Source of the DNA: Erythrobacter sp.
GTDB lineage: Bacteria > Pseudomonadota > Alphaproteobacteria > Sphingomonadales > Sphingomonadaceae
DNA length: 64,000 nt
Reading direction: 5' to 3'
Assembly (NCBI GenBank): GCA_025698865.1
Contig: JAILWQ010000005.1
Location: 79,501 to 143,500, forward strand
Below the pieces are notes generated by a model that saw only the letters and a program-made list of their open reading frames with translations, was not told where the DNA came from and ran no database searches. Shown piece after piece: positions 40,448 to 49,348 of this stretch (the first letter of the stretch is position 1; the number at the start of each line of letters is the position of its first letter). The position numbers were made by a program, and so were the translations under genes.

Positions 40448-41611
40448 CTACTCCGCGGCCTGCGCCTGTCCGTGATCTCCGGATGCGGCGTGGGGGTCGA
40501 ACGCCTGCGCCTCACCCGCCTCGATCGCGGCGGCCTTTTCCTCCACCAGCCGGACGATGTGGTCGAGCATGTCGGCATCGGCGACGTGGTGGTCGGTCAC
40601 GCCCGAGAGGTAGACCATGTGCTTGCCCTTGCCGCCGCCGGTGATGCCGATATCCGTCTCGCGCGCCTCGCCCGGGCCGTTGACGACACAGCCGAGTACC
40701 GAGAGGCTCATCGGCGTCTTGATGTGTTCGAGCCGTTCCTCCAGCGCCTCGACCGTGCGGATCACGTCGAAGCCCTGCCGGCTGCAACTGGGGCAGGAGA
40801 CCACGCGCACCCCGCGGGTGCGCAGGCCCAGCGCCTTGAGCATCTCGAAGCCGACCTTCACCTCGCGCTCGGGTTCGGCGGAGAGGCTGACGCGGATCGT
40901 GTCGCCGATTCCGGCCCACAGCAGGTTGCCGATCCCGATCGAGCTCTTGACCGTCCCGCCGATCAGCCCGCCCGCCTCGGTGATGCCGAGATGCAAGGGG
41001 CAGTCGACTGTCTCGGCAAGGCCGTGATAGGCGGCGACGGCGAGGAACACGTCGCTGGCCTTCACCGCCACCTTGAATTCGTGGAAGTCGTGGTCCTGCA
41101 ACAGCTTGATATGGTCGAGCGCGCTTTCGACCAGCGCCTCGGGGCAGGGCTCGCCGTATTTCTCCAGCAGGTCCTTTTCCAGGCTCCCGGCATTGACGCC
41201 GATGCGGATCGCGCAGCCATTGGCCTTGGCCGCGCGGACCACTTCGGCCACCCGCTCGGACGAGCCGATATTGCCGGGGTTGATGCGCAGGCAGGCTGCG
41301 CCCTTGTCGGCCGCTTCGAGCGCGCGCTTGTAGTGGAAGTGGATGTCGGCGACGATCGGCACGTTCGCCGCCTTGGTGATCCTGTCGAAGTGCCGAGTCG
41401 CCTCCTCGGTCGGGCAGGAGACGCGGATGATGTCGGCGCCTGCATCCTCGCAGCGGCGGATCTGGTCGATCGTCGCCCCGACATCCTCGGTCGGGGTGTT
41501 GGTCATCGTCTGGACCGAGATCGGCGCATCGCCGCCGACCGGCACGTTGCCGACCATGATCTGGCGGGACGGGCGGCGCTCGATACTGCGCCAAGGGCGT
41601 ACTGCGTTCAT
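40448..41611 (-). CDS. ispG: 4-hydroxy-3-methylbut-2-en-1-yl diphosphate synthase (flavodoxin/ferredoxin)
   Basis: IspG reduces the cyclic diphosphate MEcPP to HMBPP in the methylerythritol phosphate route to isoprenoids. The 387-residue protein has the TIM-barrel part beginning [18 protein letters not shown]. The [4Fe-4S] domain has Cys ligands in [11 protein letters not shown] and [11 protein letters not shown]. The start [15 protein letters not shown] at 41609-41611 is preferred: the open frame continues upstream only through a 2 x 29 bp tandem repeat. It heads an operon with the deacetylase-like and YkuD_2 genes. Confidence 0.97.
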   Translation of the reverse strand: MNAVRPWRSIERRPSRQIMVGNVPVGGDAPISVQTMTNTPTEDVGATIDQIRRCEDAGADIIRVSCPTEEATRHFDRITKAANVPIVADIHFHYKRALEAADKGAACLRINPGNIGSSERVAEVVRAAKANGCAIRIGVNAGSLEKDLLEKYGEPCPEALVESALDHIKLLQDHDFHEFKVAVKASDVFLAVAAYHGLAETVDCPLHLGITEAGGLIGGTVKSSIGIGNLLWAGIGDTIRVSLSAEPEREVKVGFEMLKALGLRTRGVRVVSCPSCSRQGFDVIRTVEALEERLEHIKTPMSLSVLGCVVNGPGEARETDIGITGGGKGKHMVYLSGVTDHHVADADMLDHIVRLVEEKAAAIEAGEAQAFDPHAASGDHGQAQAAE

Positions 41612-41630
41612 ACTGCTAACATCCAAACTG

Positions 41631-41688
41631 AACGGTGTTACAGGTGTTACACGGTCCAGAACGGTGTTACAGGTGTTACACGGTCCAG
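41631..41688. repeat. 2 x 29 bp perfect tandem repeat upstream of ispG
   Basis: Two identical 29-bp units (41631-41659 and 41660-41688) each contain GGTGTTACAGGTGTTACAC, i.e. TGTAACACC twice in 9-bp phase on the minus strand. They end 20 bp from the ispG start, in its leader or promoter. The motif is shared with the palindrome at 29556-29588. Confidence 0.9.
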
Positions 41689-41855
41689 AACCAAGAAACC
41701 GGCCGGAAACAGGACACCGGGTAGCGGCCCGGCCGCTGGGCCTGTTCCGCTTCATATGGCGGGTTTACTGCATCTTTGCGACCACGAACATGAGCCTCGC
41801 ATTAGCATTGTCCGCCCCTGTAGGAAATGGCGCGGAATTGGGGCATGGGGCGCGC

Positions 41856-42872
41856 ATGAGGGACGCAACGGATAGCGGAATCGGCGGGGCCGGGCTCGAA
41901 GAGGGTCCGATGCTGTTCGGCCGCGTGCTCGACGGGCGGGGCGGCGGCAGGCCGATCGGCTGGGAAGAGGCGCAGAACTGGCGGGCCGACGCCCCCGGCG
42001 AGGTGCTGTGGATCCACCTGTGCCGCAATCATCCCGAGGTCGAACCCTGGCTGGCGAACGCGCTGGACGTGCCCGAACCGACCGCCGAACTCCTCACCAG
42101 CGACCAGACCCGTCCGCGCGCCTTCCGCGAAGGGAGCGCGCTCGTCGCGACCCTGCGCGGCATCAATTTCAATCCCGGCGCCGAGCCGGAGGACATGATC
42201 TCGATGCAGCTGTGGTCGGACGGCGACCGGCTGGTCACGCTGCGCCGCTTTCCGCTCCAGACCCCGCGCGAGGTCGTCGCCCAGATCGACCGGGGGCAGG
42301 GGCCGCCCGATGCCGGGGCGACGATCACGCTGCTCGCCGAATTGCTGATTGCGCGGATGAGCCAGTCGATCGTCGACATGAACCAGGTGCTCGACGATCT
42401 GGAGGACGAGGATCCGGAGGACGATCCGGAAGGGATGCTGTCGCGCATCTCGAACATCCGCCGCAACTGCCTGGCGCTCAAACGCCATATGGCCCCCCAG
42501 CACGAGGCGCTGGAACAGATCGCGCGCGACGCGCCCGCATGGTTCGAGGATCACGACCGGCGCGAGATGGACGAGAGCATCGCGCGCCTGCGCCGTTATC
42601 TCGACGATATCGACATCAGCAAGGAAAGCGCCGTCGTGCTGCAGGACGAGTTGCGCGCCCGCAGCCTCGCGAGCAGCGAGCACGCGACCTACATGCTGAC
42701 CATCGTGGCGGGCATCTTCCTGCCGCTGAGTTTCCTCACCGGCCTGCTCGGCATCAATGTCGGCGGGATGCCGGGCACGGACGACCCGCGCGCCTTCTGG
42801 ATCGTGGTCGCCCTGTGCATGGCGGTGCTGATCGGCCTGATGGTCCTGTTCAAGCGGCTGCGCTGGCTCTGA
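41856..42872 (+). CDS. CorA/ZntB-family divalent cation transporter
   Basis: The family forms pentameric channels for Mg2+, Co2+ or Zn2+. The 338-residue protein has a large cytoplasmic N-terminal domain and a long helix. Two C-terminal membrane segments follow: TYMLTIVAGIFLPLSFLTGLLGINVGG, where GIN replaces the CorA GMN motif as in ZntB, and FWIVVALCMAVLIGLMVLF. An acidic stretch (DDLEDEDPEDDPEG) is notable. The start could be the ATG at 41856 or the one at 41910, which has GAGGG upstream; the longer form is given. A terminator follows at 42886-42921. The ion cannot be decided from sequence. Confidence 0.88.
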   Translation: MRDATDSGIGGAGLEEGPMLFGRVLDGRGGGRPIGWEEAQNWRADAPGEVLWIHLCRNHPEVEPWLANALDVPEPTAELLTSDQTRPRAFREGSALVATLRGINFNPGAEPEDMISMQLWSDGDRLVTLRRFPLQTPREVVAQIDRGQGPPDAGATITLLAELLIARMSQSIVDMNQVLDDLEDEDPEDDPEGMLSRISNIRRNCLALKRHMAPQHEALEQIARDAPAWFEDHDRREMDESIARLRRYLDDIDISKESAVVLQDELRARSLASSEHATYMLTIVAGIFLPLSFLTGLLGINVGGMPGTDDPRAFWIVVALCMAVLIGLMVLFKRLRWL

Positions 42873-42885
42873 CCGATCGGTTCGG

Positions 42886-42921
42886 GGCGGGGCGGGCAGC
42901 CGTTCAGCCGCCCTGCCTTTT
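42886..42921 (+). terminator. Intrinsic terminator of the CorA/ZntB-type gene
   Basis: GGCGGGGCGG (42886-42895) pairs with CCGCCCTGCC (42908-42917), including one G-T pair, with a 12-nt loop and a following TTTT. It lies 13 bp past the stop codon. Confidence 0.75.
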
Positions 42922-42932
42922 CGCCTTCGCCT

Positions 42933-44714
42933 CTACCTCTGGGCAGGAACGAACTGTTCGCGGACCGCCTGCGCCATCAGCTCGAGCGGGATGATACCCT
43001 GGCTCAGCAGAAAATCGTTGAAGGCACGCTTGTCGAACTTGTCGCCCAGCGCCAGCTCGGTCTCGATCCGCAGGTCGATCAGCCTGCGATAGCCATAGTA
43101 GTAGCTACCCGCCTGTCCGGGCGAGCGATACTGGTAGCGGTCGAGTTCCTGTTTCACCATTCCGGGGCTGAACAGCGCTTCCTCGCGCAGGACACGCCCG
43201 GCATCCTCGCGGCTGATCATGCCGAGATTGAGCATCGGATCGAGGAAGGCGCGGGCGGTGCGCAACAGGCGGAACTGCTGGGCGATGAACTGCCCTTCGA
43301 TCGGCTCGTAGGGCAGCATCTCCGCCTCGGCGTATAGGGCCCAGCCTTCGACGTTCACGCTGTTGAAGGCGTAAAGGAGGCGAGCAAGGCTCACCCCCTG
43401 TTCGACCAGCGCGGCGAATTGCAGTTCGTGGCCGGGCCGCGCCTCGTGCGCGCTCAGCGTCCAGGCGGCAGCGGCGTGGTTGAAATCGTCATAGGCATCT
43501 TCGGCCGACGCGGTCGGATTGCCGGTGGTCAGCACGAAGGTGCCCTGTTCGCCGGTGTTTCCGATCAGACGGGGCGGGCGCATGTGCGGGGCGGGCTGGG
43601 CCGCACTCTCGGCCTGCGAGGCGACGCGCATCGACAGTTCGGTGCCGGGCAATGCGACGACATCGTGCTCGCGGATCTGCTCCTCGAGCTGGCGATTGAT
43701 GCCGCGATAGAACTCCTCGATCTCGCCATCAGGGATCTTGGTTTCCTTGAGCCTGCGCATGACCGATGCGTAATCGGTTTCGCTCCAGCCGTGCTTGGCC
43801 GCGATCTGCGGGGCGAGCGCCTCCATCTGCGCACGGACTTCGTAAAAGCCGCGGCGCGCCTGCGCGATTGTTTCTTCCGACGCGGCATCGATGCCGACGG
43901 CCTTGAGACTGAGCGCGTAGAGTTCTGGCGGCAGGCGCGGATCATTGCGCGCGAGCGGCAGCACCGTGTCGCGGGTCCAGGTCGCATAGTCCGCGAATTG
44001 CGCGTCCATCGCATCGAGCGCAGCCTCGGCCCCGGCGATCTCGTATTTCGCGAAAAGTTCGCGGATGCCGGCAGCGAAGGTCGGAATCTTCTCGATCGAT
44101 TCGCGGACCTCCACGTCATAGGGACCCATCTTCCCGTCGCCCCGGCTTGCATCGAAGCGGCGCTTGGCAAGCTCGGTCATGGGCTCCGTATCAGGGAAAG
44201 TGCCGGTATAGCGTTGCAGCAGCTCCAGCGCCTTGCCGCGCCGGTTCGCGGCCGTCTGGTCGGACAGGAGCTGGCCGACCGAGTAGAAGATCGACTGCGG
44301 GACCTCGGAGAATTCGAGCATGTATTGCCGGCTCAGCCGCAGCCCCTCGATATCCTGGTCGAGCGAATTGATCAGGATCTGCAGGTCCTGCCGTACATTC
44401 GCGTCGCTCTCGCGCGACAACGCCGCGGCGAATTCTGCGCGCAGGGCTTGGGCCCCGGCAAGGTAACGCTCGTCCCGGTCAAGCGCCATGTCGTTCACCA
44501 GTCCATCATACTGCTCGTAGCCCGATGAAGAGGCGCCGGTGGGGAAGAACCGCGCCTGAAAGTCGATGAGTTTCTTGGTGTAGGCGTTGCTCGTCTCGAC
44601 CCATGCGGGTGACTGGGCGGGGGCTTGTGCGCTGTCCTGCACGCTATTCTGAGCGGCGGCGGGCGAAAGGGGCATGGCGACGGCAAGCGCGATTACGGCG
44701 GTTAGGGTTCTCAT
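42933..44714 (-). CDS. Secreted DUF885-family (putative zinc) hydrolase
   Basis: The 593-residue product has an N-terminal signal peptide (MRTLTAVIALAVAMPLSPAAAQ) and the DUF885 fold, related to M32-like metallopeptidases. The metal motif is HEARPGH at about 423-429, followed by a conserved NSVNVEGWALYAEAEML with a Glu ligand and the C-terminal PGQAGSYYYGYRRL. Family members are thought to be peptidases; substrates are not defined. The ATG at 44712-44714 follows a strong GGGAGG site; the open frame goes 22 codons further upstream without a signal sequence. Confidence 0.88.
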   Translation of the reverse strand: MRTLTAVIALAVAMPLSPAAAQNSVQDSAQAPAQSPAWVETSNAYTKKLIDFQARFFPTGASSSGYEQYDGLVNDMALDRDERYLAGAQALRAEFAAALSRESDANVRQDLQILINSLDQDIEGLRLSRQYMLEFSEVPQSIFYSVGQLLSDQTAANRRGKALELLQRYTGTFPDTEPMTELAKRRFDASRGDGKMGPYDVEVRESIEKIPTFAAGIRELFAKYEIAGAEAALDAMDAQFADYATWTRDTVLPLARNDPRLPPELYALSLKAVGIDAASEETIAQARRGFYEVRAQMEALAPQIAAKHGWSETDYASVMRRLKETKIPDGEIEEFYRGINRQLEEQIREHDVVALPGTELSMRVASQAESAAQPAPHMRPPRLIGNTGEQGTFVLTTGNPTASAEDAYDDFNHAAAAWTLSAHEARPGHELQFAALVEQGVSLARLLYAFNSVNVEGWALYAEAEMLPYEPIEGQFIAQQFRLLRTARAFLDPMLNLGMISREDAGRVLREEALFSPGMVKQELDRYQYRSPGQAGSYYYGYRRLIDLRIETELALGDKFDKRAFNDFLLSQGIIPLELMAQAVREQFVPAQR

Positions 44715-44821
44715 TGATATCCTCCCGGAAACATTGCCGCCGGGTGTGCGCGTGATCGGCGCGTCATGCAAGCCGGGCACCGATCGAGGGCCGAATGCGC
44801 CCGACCGGGGGCTTGCCGATC

Positions 44822-44859
44822 AAAAGCAAAGGCGCGGGAACCGGTAGGGTCCCCGCGCC
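44822..44859 (-). terminator. Intrinsic terminator of the MscS-like gene
   Basis: On the minus strand GGCGCGGG pairs with CCCGCGCC across a 13-nt loop and is followed by TTTGCTTTTG. It starts about 25 bp past the stop of the channel gene. Confidence 0.8.
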
Positions 44860-44884
44860 ATGCGTTTTGGGTTGGATCGAAGGA

Positions 44885-46171
44885 TCAGGCGCCGGGCGGC
44901 AACTGATCGTCATCCAGCGGCGCTTCGGGCCGGGTGCGGCGCTCGACCGGGAGTTCGTCGGAGCGATGCGGGGCCACGGATAACGTGGGTGAGGACGAAC
45001 CGGGGCCGCGCATGCTCTCGTCCATCTGTTCGAGCTTGCGCGCCGCCCAGTCGCGGCCGCCGAGCCCGAAGGCGAGCGCCCCTGCCACCGAGATACCGGC
45101 GACGATGATCGTCAGCGCGGTGCCGGGGATGATCCCGCCGATGCCGGTGAACTGCAGGCCCATGAAGACGAACAGCACGATGGTGGCCCACTTCACGATC
45201 ATCGCCGCGCTGCTCTCGCCGGTCTCGCCGCCGATGAGGCGAGCAAGGAGATTGGCGATGAAGAAGCCGAAGGCGATCACGACCGCGCCGAACACCACCC
45301 GTCCGCCGAGCTCGAGCAGCTGGTCGAGGATGCGGGTCAGTTCGGGGAAACCGAGCAGGCGCGTCGCGGCGATGGCGAAGAACAGGATGATCGCGACCTG
45401 CACCACGCGGGCGATGATGCCCGAAGCGGTGGTGCCAGTGCCGACCATGCCCGTTTCCGCCAGCGCCCGGTCAACGCCGAGGCCGGGGAGCACTTCCTTG
45501 AGGATCTGAACCACGAACTTGCTGATCAGATAGCCGATGCCGAGCAGGATGGCCGCGCCGATGATGTTCGGGATGGCGTTGAAGATCATCCGCAGCATGT
45601 CCGACGCCGGGTCGGAAATCGCGCTGATGTCGAGCACGTCGAGCGCCATGATCGCCACCAGGATGACGATGATGGCATAGACGATCGTCGCCACGGTGCG
45701 GCTGATCGCGGTGTTGCCGGTCATGCTGTCGACCCCGCCGCGATTGGCCCAGCGGTCGAAATCGACCGTCTGCAACGTGGTCAGGACGATGTCGCGCACG
45801 ATCTTAGCGACCATCATGCCGATGAAGAAGATCAGCCCGGCGCCGACCAGACGCGGCACAAATGCGACGACATTCTCGAGCAGGCTGTCGACTGGTCCGG
45901 CGACGCTGCCGAGGCCGAGGACGGTCAGGATGATCAGCAGGCCGAACAGCCAGATCAGCAGGCTGACGATCTTGCCCAGCGCTTCGCCCAGCGAGGTTCC
46001 GGTGCCCGTGCCCCGTTGGAAGAACGAAATGTTGTCGACCAGCTTCGCGAAGGCCCATTTGGCCGCGCGGGCCAGCGCCCATGTGACGAGCAGGACGAGA
46101 ACGGCCAGCCCCACTTTCTCGAGGACCTGCATCGCAACGTCCTGATCGTATCGGTAATTTCCAAAGCGCAT
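44885..46171 (-). CDS. Mechanosensitive-channel-like membrane protein (TM-helix repeats)
   Basis: The 428-residue protein has an N-terminal helix (VLEKVGLAVLVLLVTWALARA), then repeated units with two hydrophobic helices each, such as PRLVGAGLIFFIGMMVAKIV, PNIIGAAILLGIGYLISKFV and GRVVFGAVVIAFGFFIANLL. Each unit ends in a basic residue after the helix. This is the pattern of conserved TM-helix repeats found in small mechanosensitive-channel relatives. The last ~50 residues are polar and disordered. A channel role is inferred from family resemblance only. It stands alone with its own terminator. Confidence 0.78.
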   Translation of the reverse strand: MRFGNYRYDQDVAMQVLEKVGLAVLVLLVTWALARAAKWAFAKLVDNISFFQRGTGTGTSLGEALGKIVSLLIWLFGLLIILTVLGLGSVAGPVDSLLENVVAFVPRLVGAGLIFFIGMMVAKIVRDIVLTTLQTVDFDRWANRGGVDSMTGNTAISRTVATIVYAIIVILVAIMALDVLDISAISDPASDMLRMIFNAIPNIIGAAILLGIGYLISKFVVQILKEVLPGLGVDRALAETGMVGTGTTASGIIARVVQVAIILFFAIAATRLLGFPELTRILDQLLELGGRVVFGAVVIAFGFFIANLLARLIGGETGESSAAMIVKWATIVLFVFMGLQFTGIGGIIPGTALTIIVAGISVAGALAFGLGGRDWAARKLEQMDESMRGPGSSSPTLSVAPHRSDELPVERRTRPEAPLDDDQLPPGA

Positions 46172-46279
46172 GAACCTGCCCCTCCGGTTTGTGCGATCGG
46201 CACGCGCCGCCCCTCGGCGCCAGCCAGTAATTCCTTAATGGGGGATTGATGGGAAAGGTTCCCGTGCTATCCCCCGGCA

Positions 46280-47359
46280 ATGACTGGTCTTTCCCGCATC
46301 GCCGCCGCGCTCGCCGCGTTCCTCGCCACTCTCGCCGTGCCTGCCGCGGCCCAGAACGGGGGGCAGGAAGACGGTCGCTGGTCCTTCGCCATCCACGGCG
46401 GGGCGGGGACGATGAGCCGGGCCGACATGACGCCCGAGCGCCGCGCTGCCTACGAGGCGGCGTTGCAGCGCGCGCTCGATGCCGGGTCCGCCGTTCTGCG
46501 CGATGGCGGCACGGCGATGGACGCGGTCGAGGCGGCGATCGTGCTGATGGAGGACGACGAGAAGTTCAACGCCGGCCGGGGTGCGGTGTTCACTTGGGAA
46601 GGCCGCAACGAGCTCGACGCGGCGGTGATGGACGGCCGCGACCGCTCCGCCGGCGCGGTCACCGGCGTCACCAGCATCCGCCACCCGATCCGCCTCGCCC
46701 GCGCGGTGATGGCCGACGGGCGCCACGTCTTCCTGAGCGGGGCGGGGGCGGAGGAGTTCGCGCGCGATCACGGGATCGAGACTGCTGGCCCCGAATGGTT
46801 CGCCACCGAGGCCCGGCGCAAGGCGCTGGAGCGGATGAAGGCGGAAAAGGTCTCCGCCCTCGACGTCGATCTCAAGTTCGGGACAGTCGGCGCTGTGGCA
46901 CTCGACCAGGCGGGCAATCTGGCCGCGGGCACCTCGACCGGCGGGATGACCGGCAAGCGCTGGGGCCGGATCGGCGATGCGCCGGTGATCGGCGCCGGGA
47001 CCTATGCCGACAATCGCAGCTGCGCCGTCTCGGCGACCGGCTGGGGCGAGTATTTCATCCGCGTCGGTGTGGCGCAGGAAATCTGCACCCGGCTGCGTCT
47101 GGCCGGGCGCACCACGCTTCCCGAGCTGGAAGACGGTGCCGAAGCTCAGGAACTCGACACGATCCAGCTGACCGGGCCGATCGTGCAGAACGTGTCCGAC
47201 GCGGTGCTGGCCGAGTTCGCCGAACTGGGCGGCGATGGCGGGGTGATCGTGCTCGCCCCCTCCGGCGCGGCGGTGTTCAGCTTCAACACCAGCGGGATGT
47301 ATCGCGGCCGGGCGACCAGCGAGGGCGTCAACGAGGTGGCGATCTTCGCCGAGGAGTAG
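46280..47359 (+). CDS. Secreted isoaspartyl peptidase/L-asparaginase (Ntn hydrolase)
   Basis: The enzyme cleaves isoaspartyl dipeptides or asparagine after self-processing. The 359-residue precursor has a signal peptide (MTGLSRIAAALAAFLATLAV, ending near PAAAQ). The alpha part has AIHGGAGT and NAGRGAVFT. The autoprocessing site is in KFGTVGAVALD, making T202 the new N-terminal nucleophile; the beta part has GTSTGGMTGKRWGRIGDAPVIGAG. The periplasmic location suggests peptide or amide salvage. It converges on the beta-lactamase gene, with 1 bp between stops. Confidence 0.93.
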   Translation: MTGLSRIAAALAAFLATLAVPAAAQNGGQEDGRWSFAIHGGAGTMSRADMTPERRAAYEAALQRALDAGSAVLRDGGTAMDAVEAAIVLMEDDEKFNAGRGAVFTWEGRNELDAAVMDGRDRSAGAVTGVTSIRHPIRLARAVMADGRHVFLSGAGAEEFARDHGIETAGPEWFATEARRKALERMKAEKVSALDVDLKFGTVGAVALDQAGNLAAGTSTGGMTGKRWGRIGDAPVIGAGTYADNRSCAVSATGWGEYFIRVGVAQEICTRLRLAGRTTLPELEDGAEAQELDTIQLTGPIVQNVSDAVLAEFAELGGDGGVIVLAPSGAAVFSFNTSGMYRGRATSEGVNEVAIFAEE

Positions 47360-47360
47360 G

Positions 47361-48287
47361 CTACGCGCCCGGCGTGGCGGGCGAGCGGCGGATATAATCG
47401 GCGAGCAGCCGCCCGATCGCGGCGAACCCTGCATCGACACGCGCGACGGCGACCGGTTCTGTCAGCGGCGAGCGGTGAAAGGCGGCGAAGGTCAGGGGCT
47501 GTCCCTGCGGCCCGATCACGAAACCGATATCGCCGCGCACATAGGGCGCATCGGGCCAGTTGCCCGAACTGCCGGTCTTGTCGCCCGCTTCCCAGCCTCC
47601 CGGCAGACCGGCGCGCACCCGTTCCAGGCCCGTCTCGGTCGCGACCATCCATTCCCGCAACTGCGCGCGGTTTGCGGGCGAAAGCGGCCCGGCGAAGGCC
47701 AGCGTGTGAACGGTCTGCGCCATCGCGGCGGGCGTGGTGGTGTCGCGCAGGTCGCCCGGTGGCACGCGGTTGAGGTCCGGCTCCAACCGGTCGAGCCGCG
47801 ATTCCCCGTCCCCGATGGAGCGCCGGAACGCGGTCAGCGCCTCCGGCCCGCCGAGCCGCTTCAGCAGCAGGTTGGCAGCGACATTGTCGGACAGGGTCTG
47901 CGCCGCGCGGGTGAGTTCGCGCCACGTGGCACCGCTGGCCGTTCGCGGCTCGATGAAGGGCCGATAGGGCACAAAATCCGCCTCGCTCCAGCGCGTGCGC
48001 TCGTCGAGATCGATCCGCCCGGCCTGTTGCTGGGCAAGGGCCAGCGCCGCGAGCGACAGCTTGAAGGTCGAGGCGAGCGCGAACCGCTCGGTGCCGTTGT
48101 GGGCGATCGTGCGGCCCGCGGCGGGATCGTGGATGGCGACGCCGAACCGCCCGCCGGTCGACACCTCGACGAGGCGGAGCGCGGCCGGCAACCTCCCCGC
48201 CTCGCTTGCTTCAGGCGGGACGCAGGCGGCCGCACCGAGAGCGGACAGCCCCGCGACTCCGTTCGCCAGAAACGCGCGCCGGTCCAT
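47361..48287 (-). CDS. Class A beta-lactamase
   Basis: The 308-residue serine beta-lactamase carries all class A elements in order: STFK at 73-76 (active-site Ser and Lys), SDN at 133-135, EPDLN at 169-173 (general-base Glu) and KTG at 237-239. It starts MDRRAFLANGVAGL, a twin-arginine-like signal with a Cys at 22 that could be a lipid site. The substrate range cannot be read from sequence. The ATG shares its A with the pheA TGA, so it is translated with pheA, a housekeeping gene, suggesting a resident chromosomal enzyme and not a recent mobile one. Confidence 0.93.
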   Translation of the reverse strand: MDRRAFLANGVAGLSALGAAACVPPEASEAGRLPAALRLVEVSTGGRFGVAIHDPAAGRTIAHNGTERFALASTFKLSLAALALAQQQAGRIDLDERTRWSEADFVPYRPFIEPRTASGATWRELTRAAQTLSDNVAANLLLKRLGGPEALTAFRRSIGDGESRLDRLEPDLNRVPPGDLRDTTTPAAMAQTVHTLAFAGPLSPANRAQLREWMVATETGLERVRAGLPGGWEAGDKTGSSGNWPDAPYVRGDIGFVIGPQGQPLTFAAFHRSPLTEPVAVARVDAGFAAIGRLLADYIRRSPATPGA

Positions 48288-49195
48288 CAGCCGCGCTTGC
48301 GTGCCCGCTGGTAGCTGCCGAGCAGGCGCACCGTGTTGCAGTGGAACTCCAGCTCCTCGAACGCGCGGTCGACCGCCGGATTGCCGGGCGCGCCCTCGAT
48401 ATCGGCGTAGAACATCGTCGCCGCGAAGCTCGCGCCCTTCTGATAGCTTTCCAGCTTGGTCATGTTGACGCCGTTGGTGGCGAAGCAGCCGAGCGCCTTG
48501 TAAAGCGCGGCGGGCTGGTTCTTCACCTCGAAGACGAAGGTCGTCATGGCCTGCGCCGGATCGATCGCGGCAGGATCGCGCGGCGCCTGCGCCAGCAGGA
48601 CGAAGCGCGTGGTGTTGTCGTGCGCATCCTCCACCGCGTTCTCGACGATCGAGAGTCCGTAGAGTTCGGCCGCCATGGGCGGGGCGAGGGCGGCGATGGT
48701 CGGCTCGCCGCGCTCCGCCACATAGGCCGCCGCGCCCGCCGTATCGGCATGGGCCATCGGCACGATCCCGCGCGCCAAAAGATATTCGCGCGACTGGCCG
48801 AGCGCCTGCGGGTGGCTGTAGGCCGCATCGAACGGGCCGAACGTGCCGTCCGCGCCGGGAAGGGCCATCAGCGCATGGGTGATCGCCATGAAATGCTCGG
48901 CCACGATGGAGAGGCCGCTTTCGGGCAGCAGGAAATGGATGTCGGCCACGCGCCCGTGCTGGCTGTTCTCGATCGGGATCATCGCCGCGCCCGCCGCGCC
49001 GGTCTTCACCGCGTCGAGCGCATCCTCGAAATTGTAGCAGGGCAGCGGCAGCGCCTCGGGCGCAAACTGCATGGTCGACTGGTGGGAATTCGACCCCGGC
49101 GCTCCGCCGAAGGAGATCGCGCGCTCCGGCTCGAGCGCGGCGGCGGCGCGCATCGAATCGACCATGGCGAGCGCGGGCTGGGGAAACTTTCGCAT
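48287..49195 (-). CDS. pheA: Prephenate dehydratase
   Basis: PheA converts prephenate to phenylpyruvate in phenylalanine synthesis. The 302-residue monofunctional protein has ISFGGAPGSNSHQ near the start, then IPIENSQHGRVADIHFLL, the catalytic VEDAHDNTTRFVLL, and a C-terminal ACT domain beginning TTFVFEVKNQPAALYKAL. The ACT motif reads KLESYQKG and not the ESRP form of enterobacteria. The ATG at 49193-49195 is suitable. It is co-translated with the beta-lactamase gene downstream and divergent from a cytochrome c gene. Confidence 0.96.
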   Translation of the reverse strand: MRKFPQPALAMVDSMRAAAALEPERAISFGGAPGSNSHQSTMQFAPEALPLPCYNFEDALDAVKTGAAGAAMIPIENSQHGRVADIHFLLPESGLSIVAEHFMAITHALMALPGADGTFGPFDAAYSHPQALGQSREYLLARGIVPMAHADTAGAAAYVAERGEPTIAALAPPMAAELYGLSIVENAVEDAHDNTTRFVLLAQAPRDPAAIDPAQAMTTFVFEVKNQPAALYKALGCFATNGVNMTKLESYQKGASFAATMFYADIEGAPGNPAVDRAFEELEFHCNTVRLLGSYQRARKRG

Positions 49196-49348
49196 AGCCG
49201 CGGATCGCTATCGGTGCTCTTGCTTCGCGGCAAGGCGTTTGCGCGCGAAGCTTTATTCGCGGCGGCAAGCGGACTTGCGCGGCGCCCATTGGCCCACTAG
49301 AGCGTCGCGCAACCGGACCCTCGCACAAACTCGCGGATTTCATCGAAC

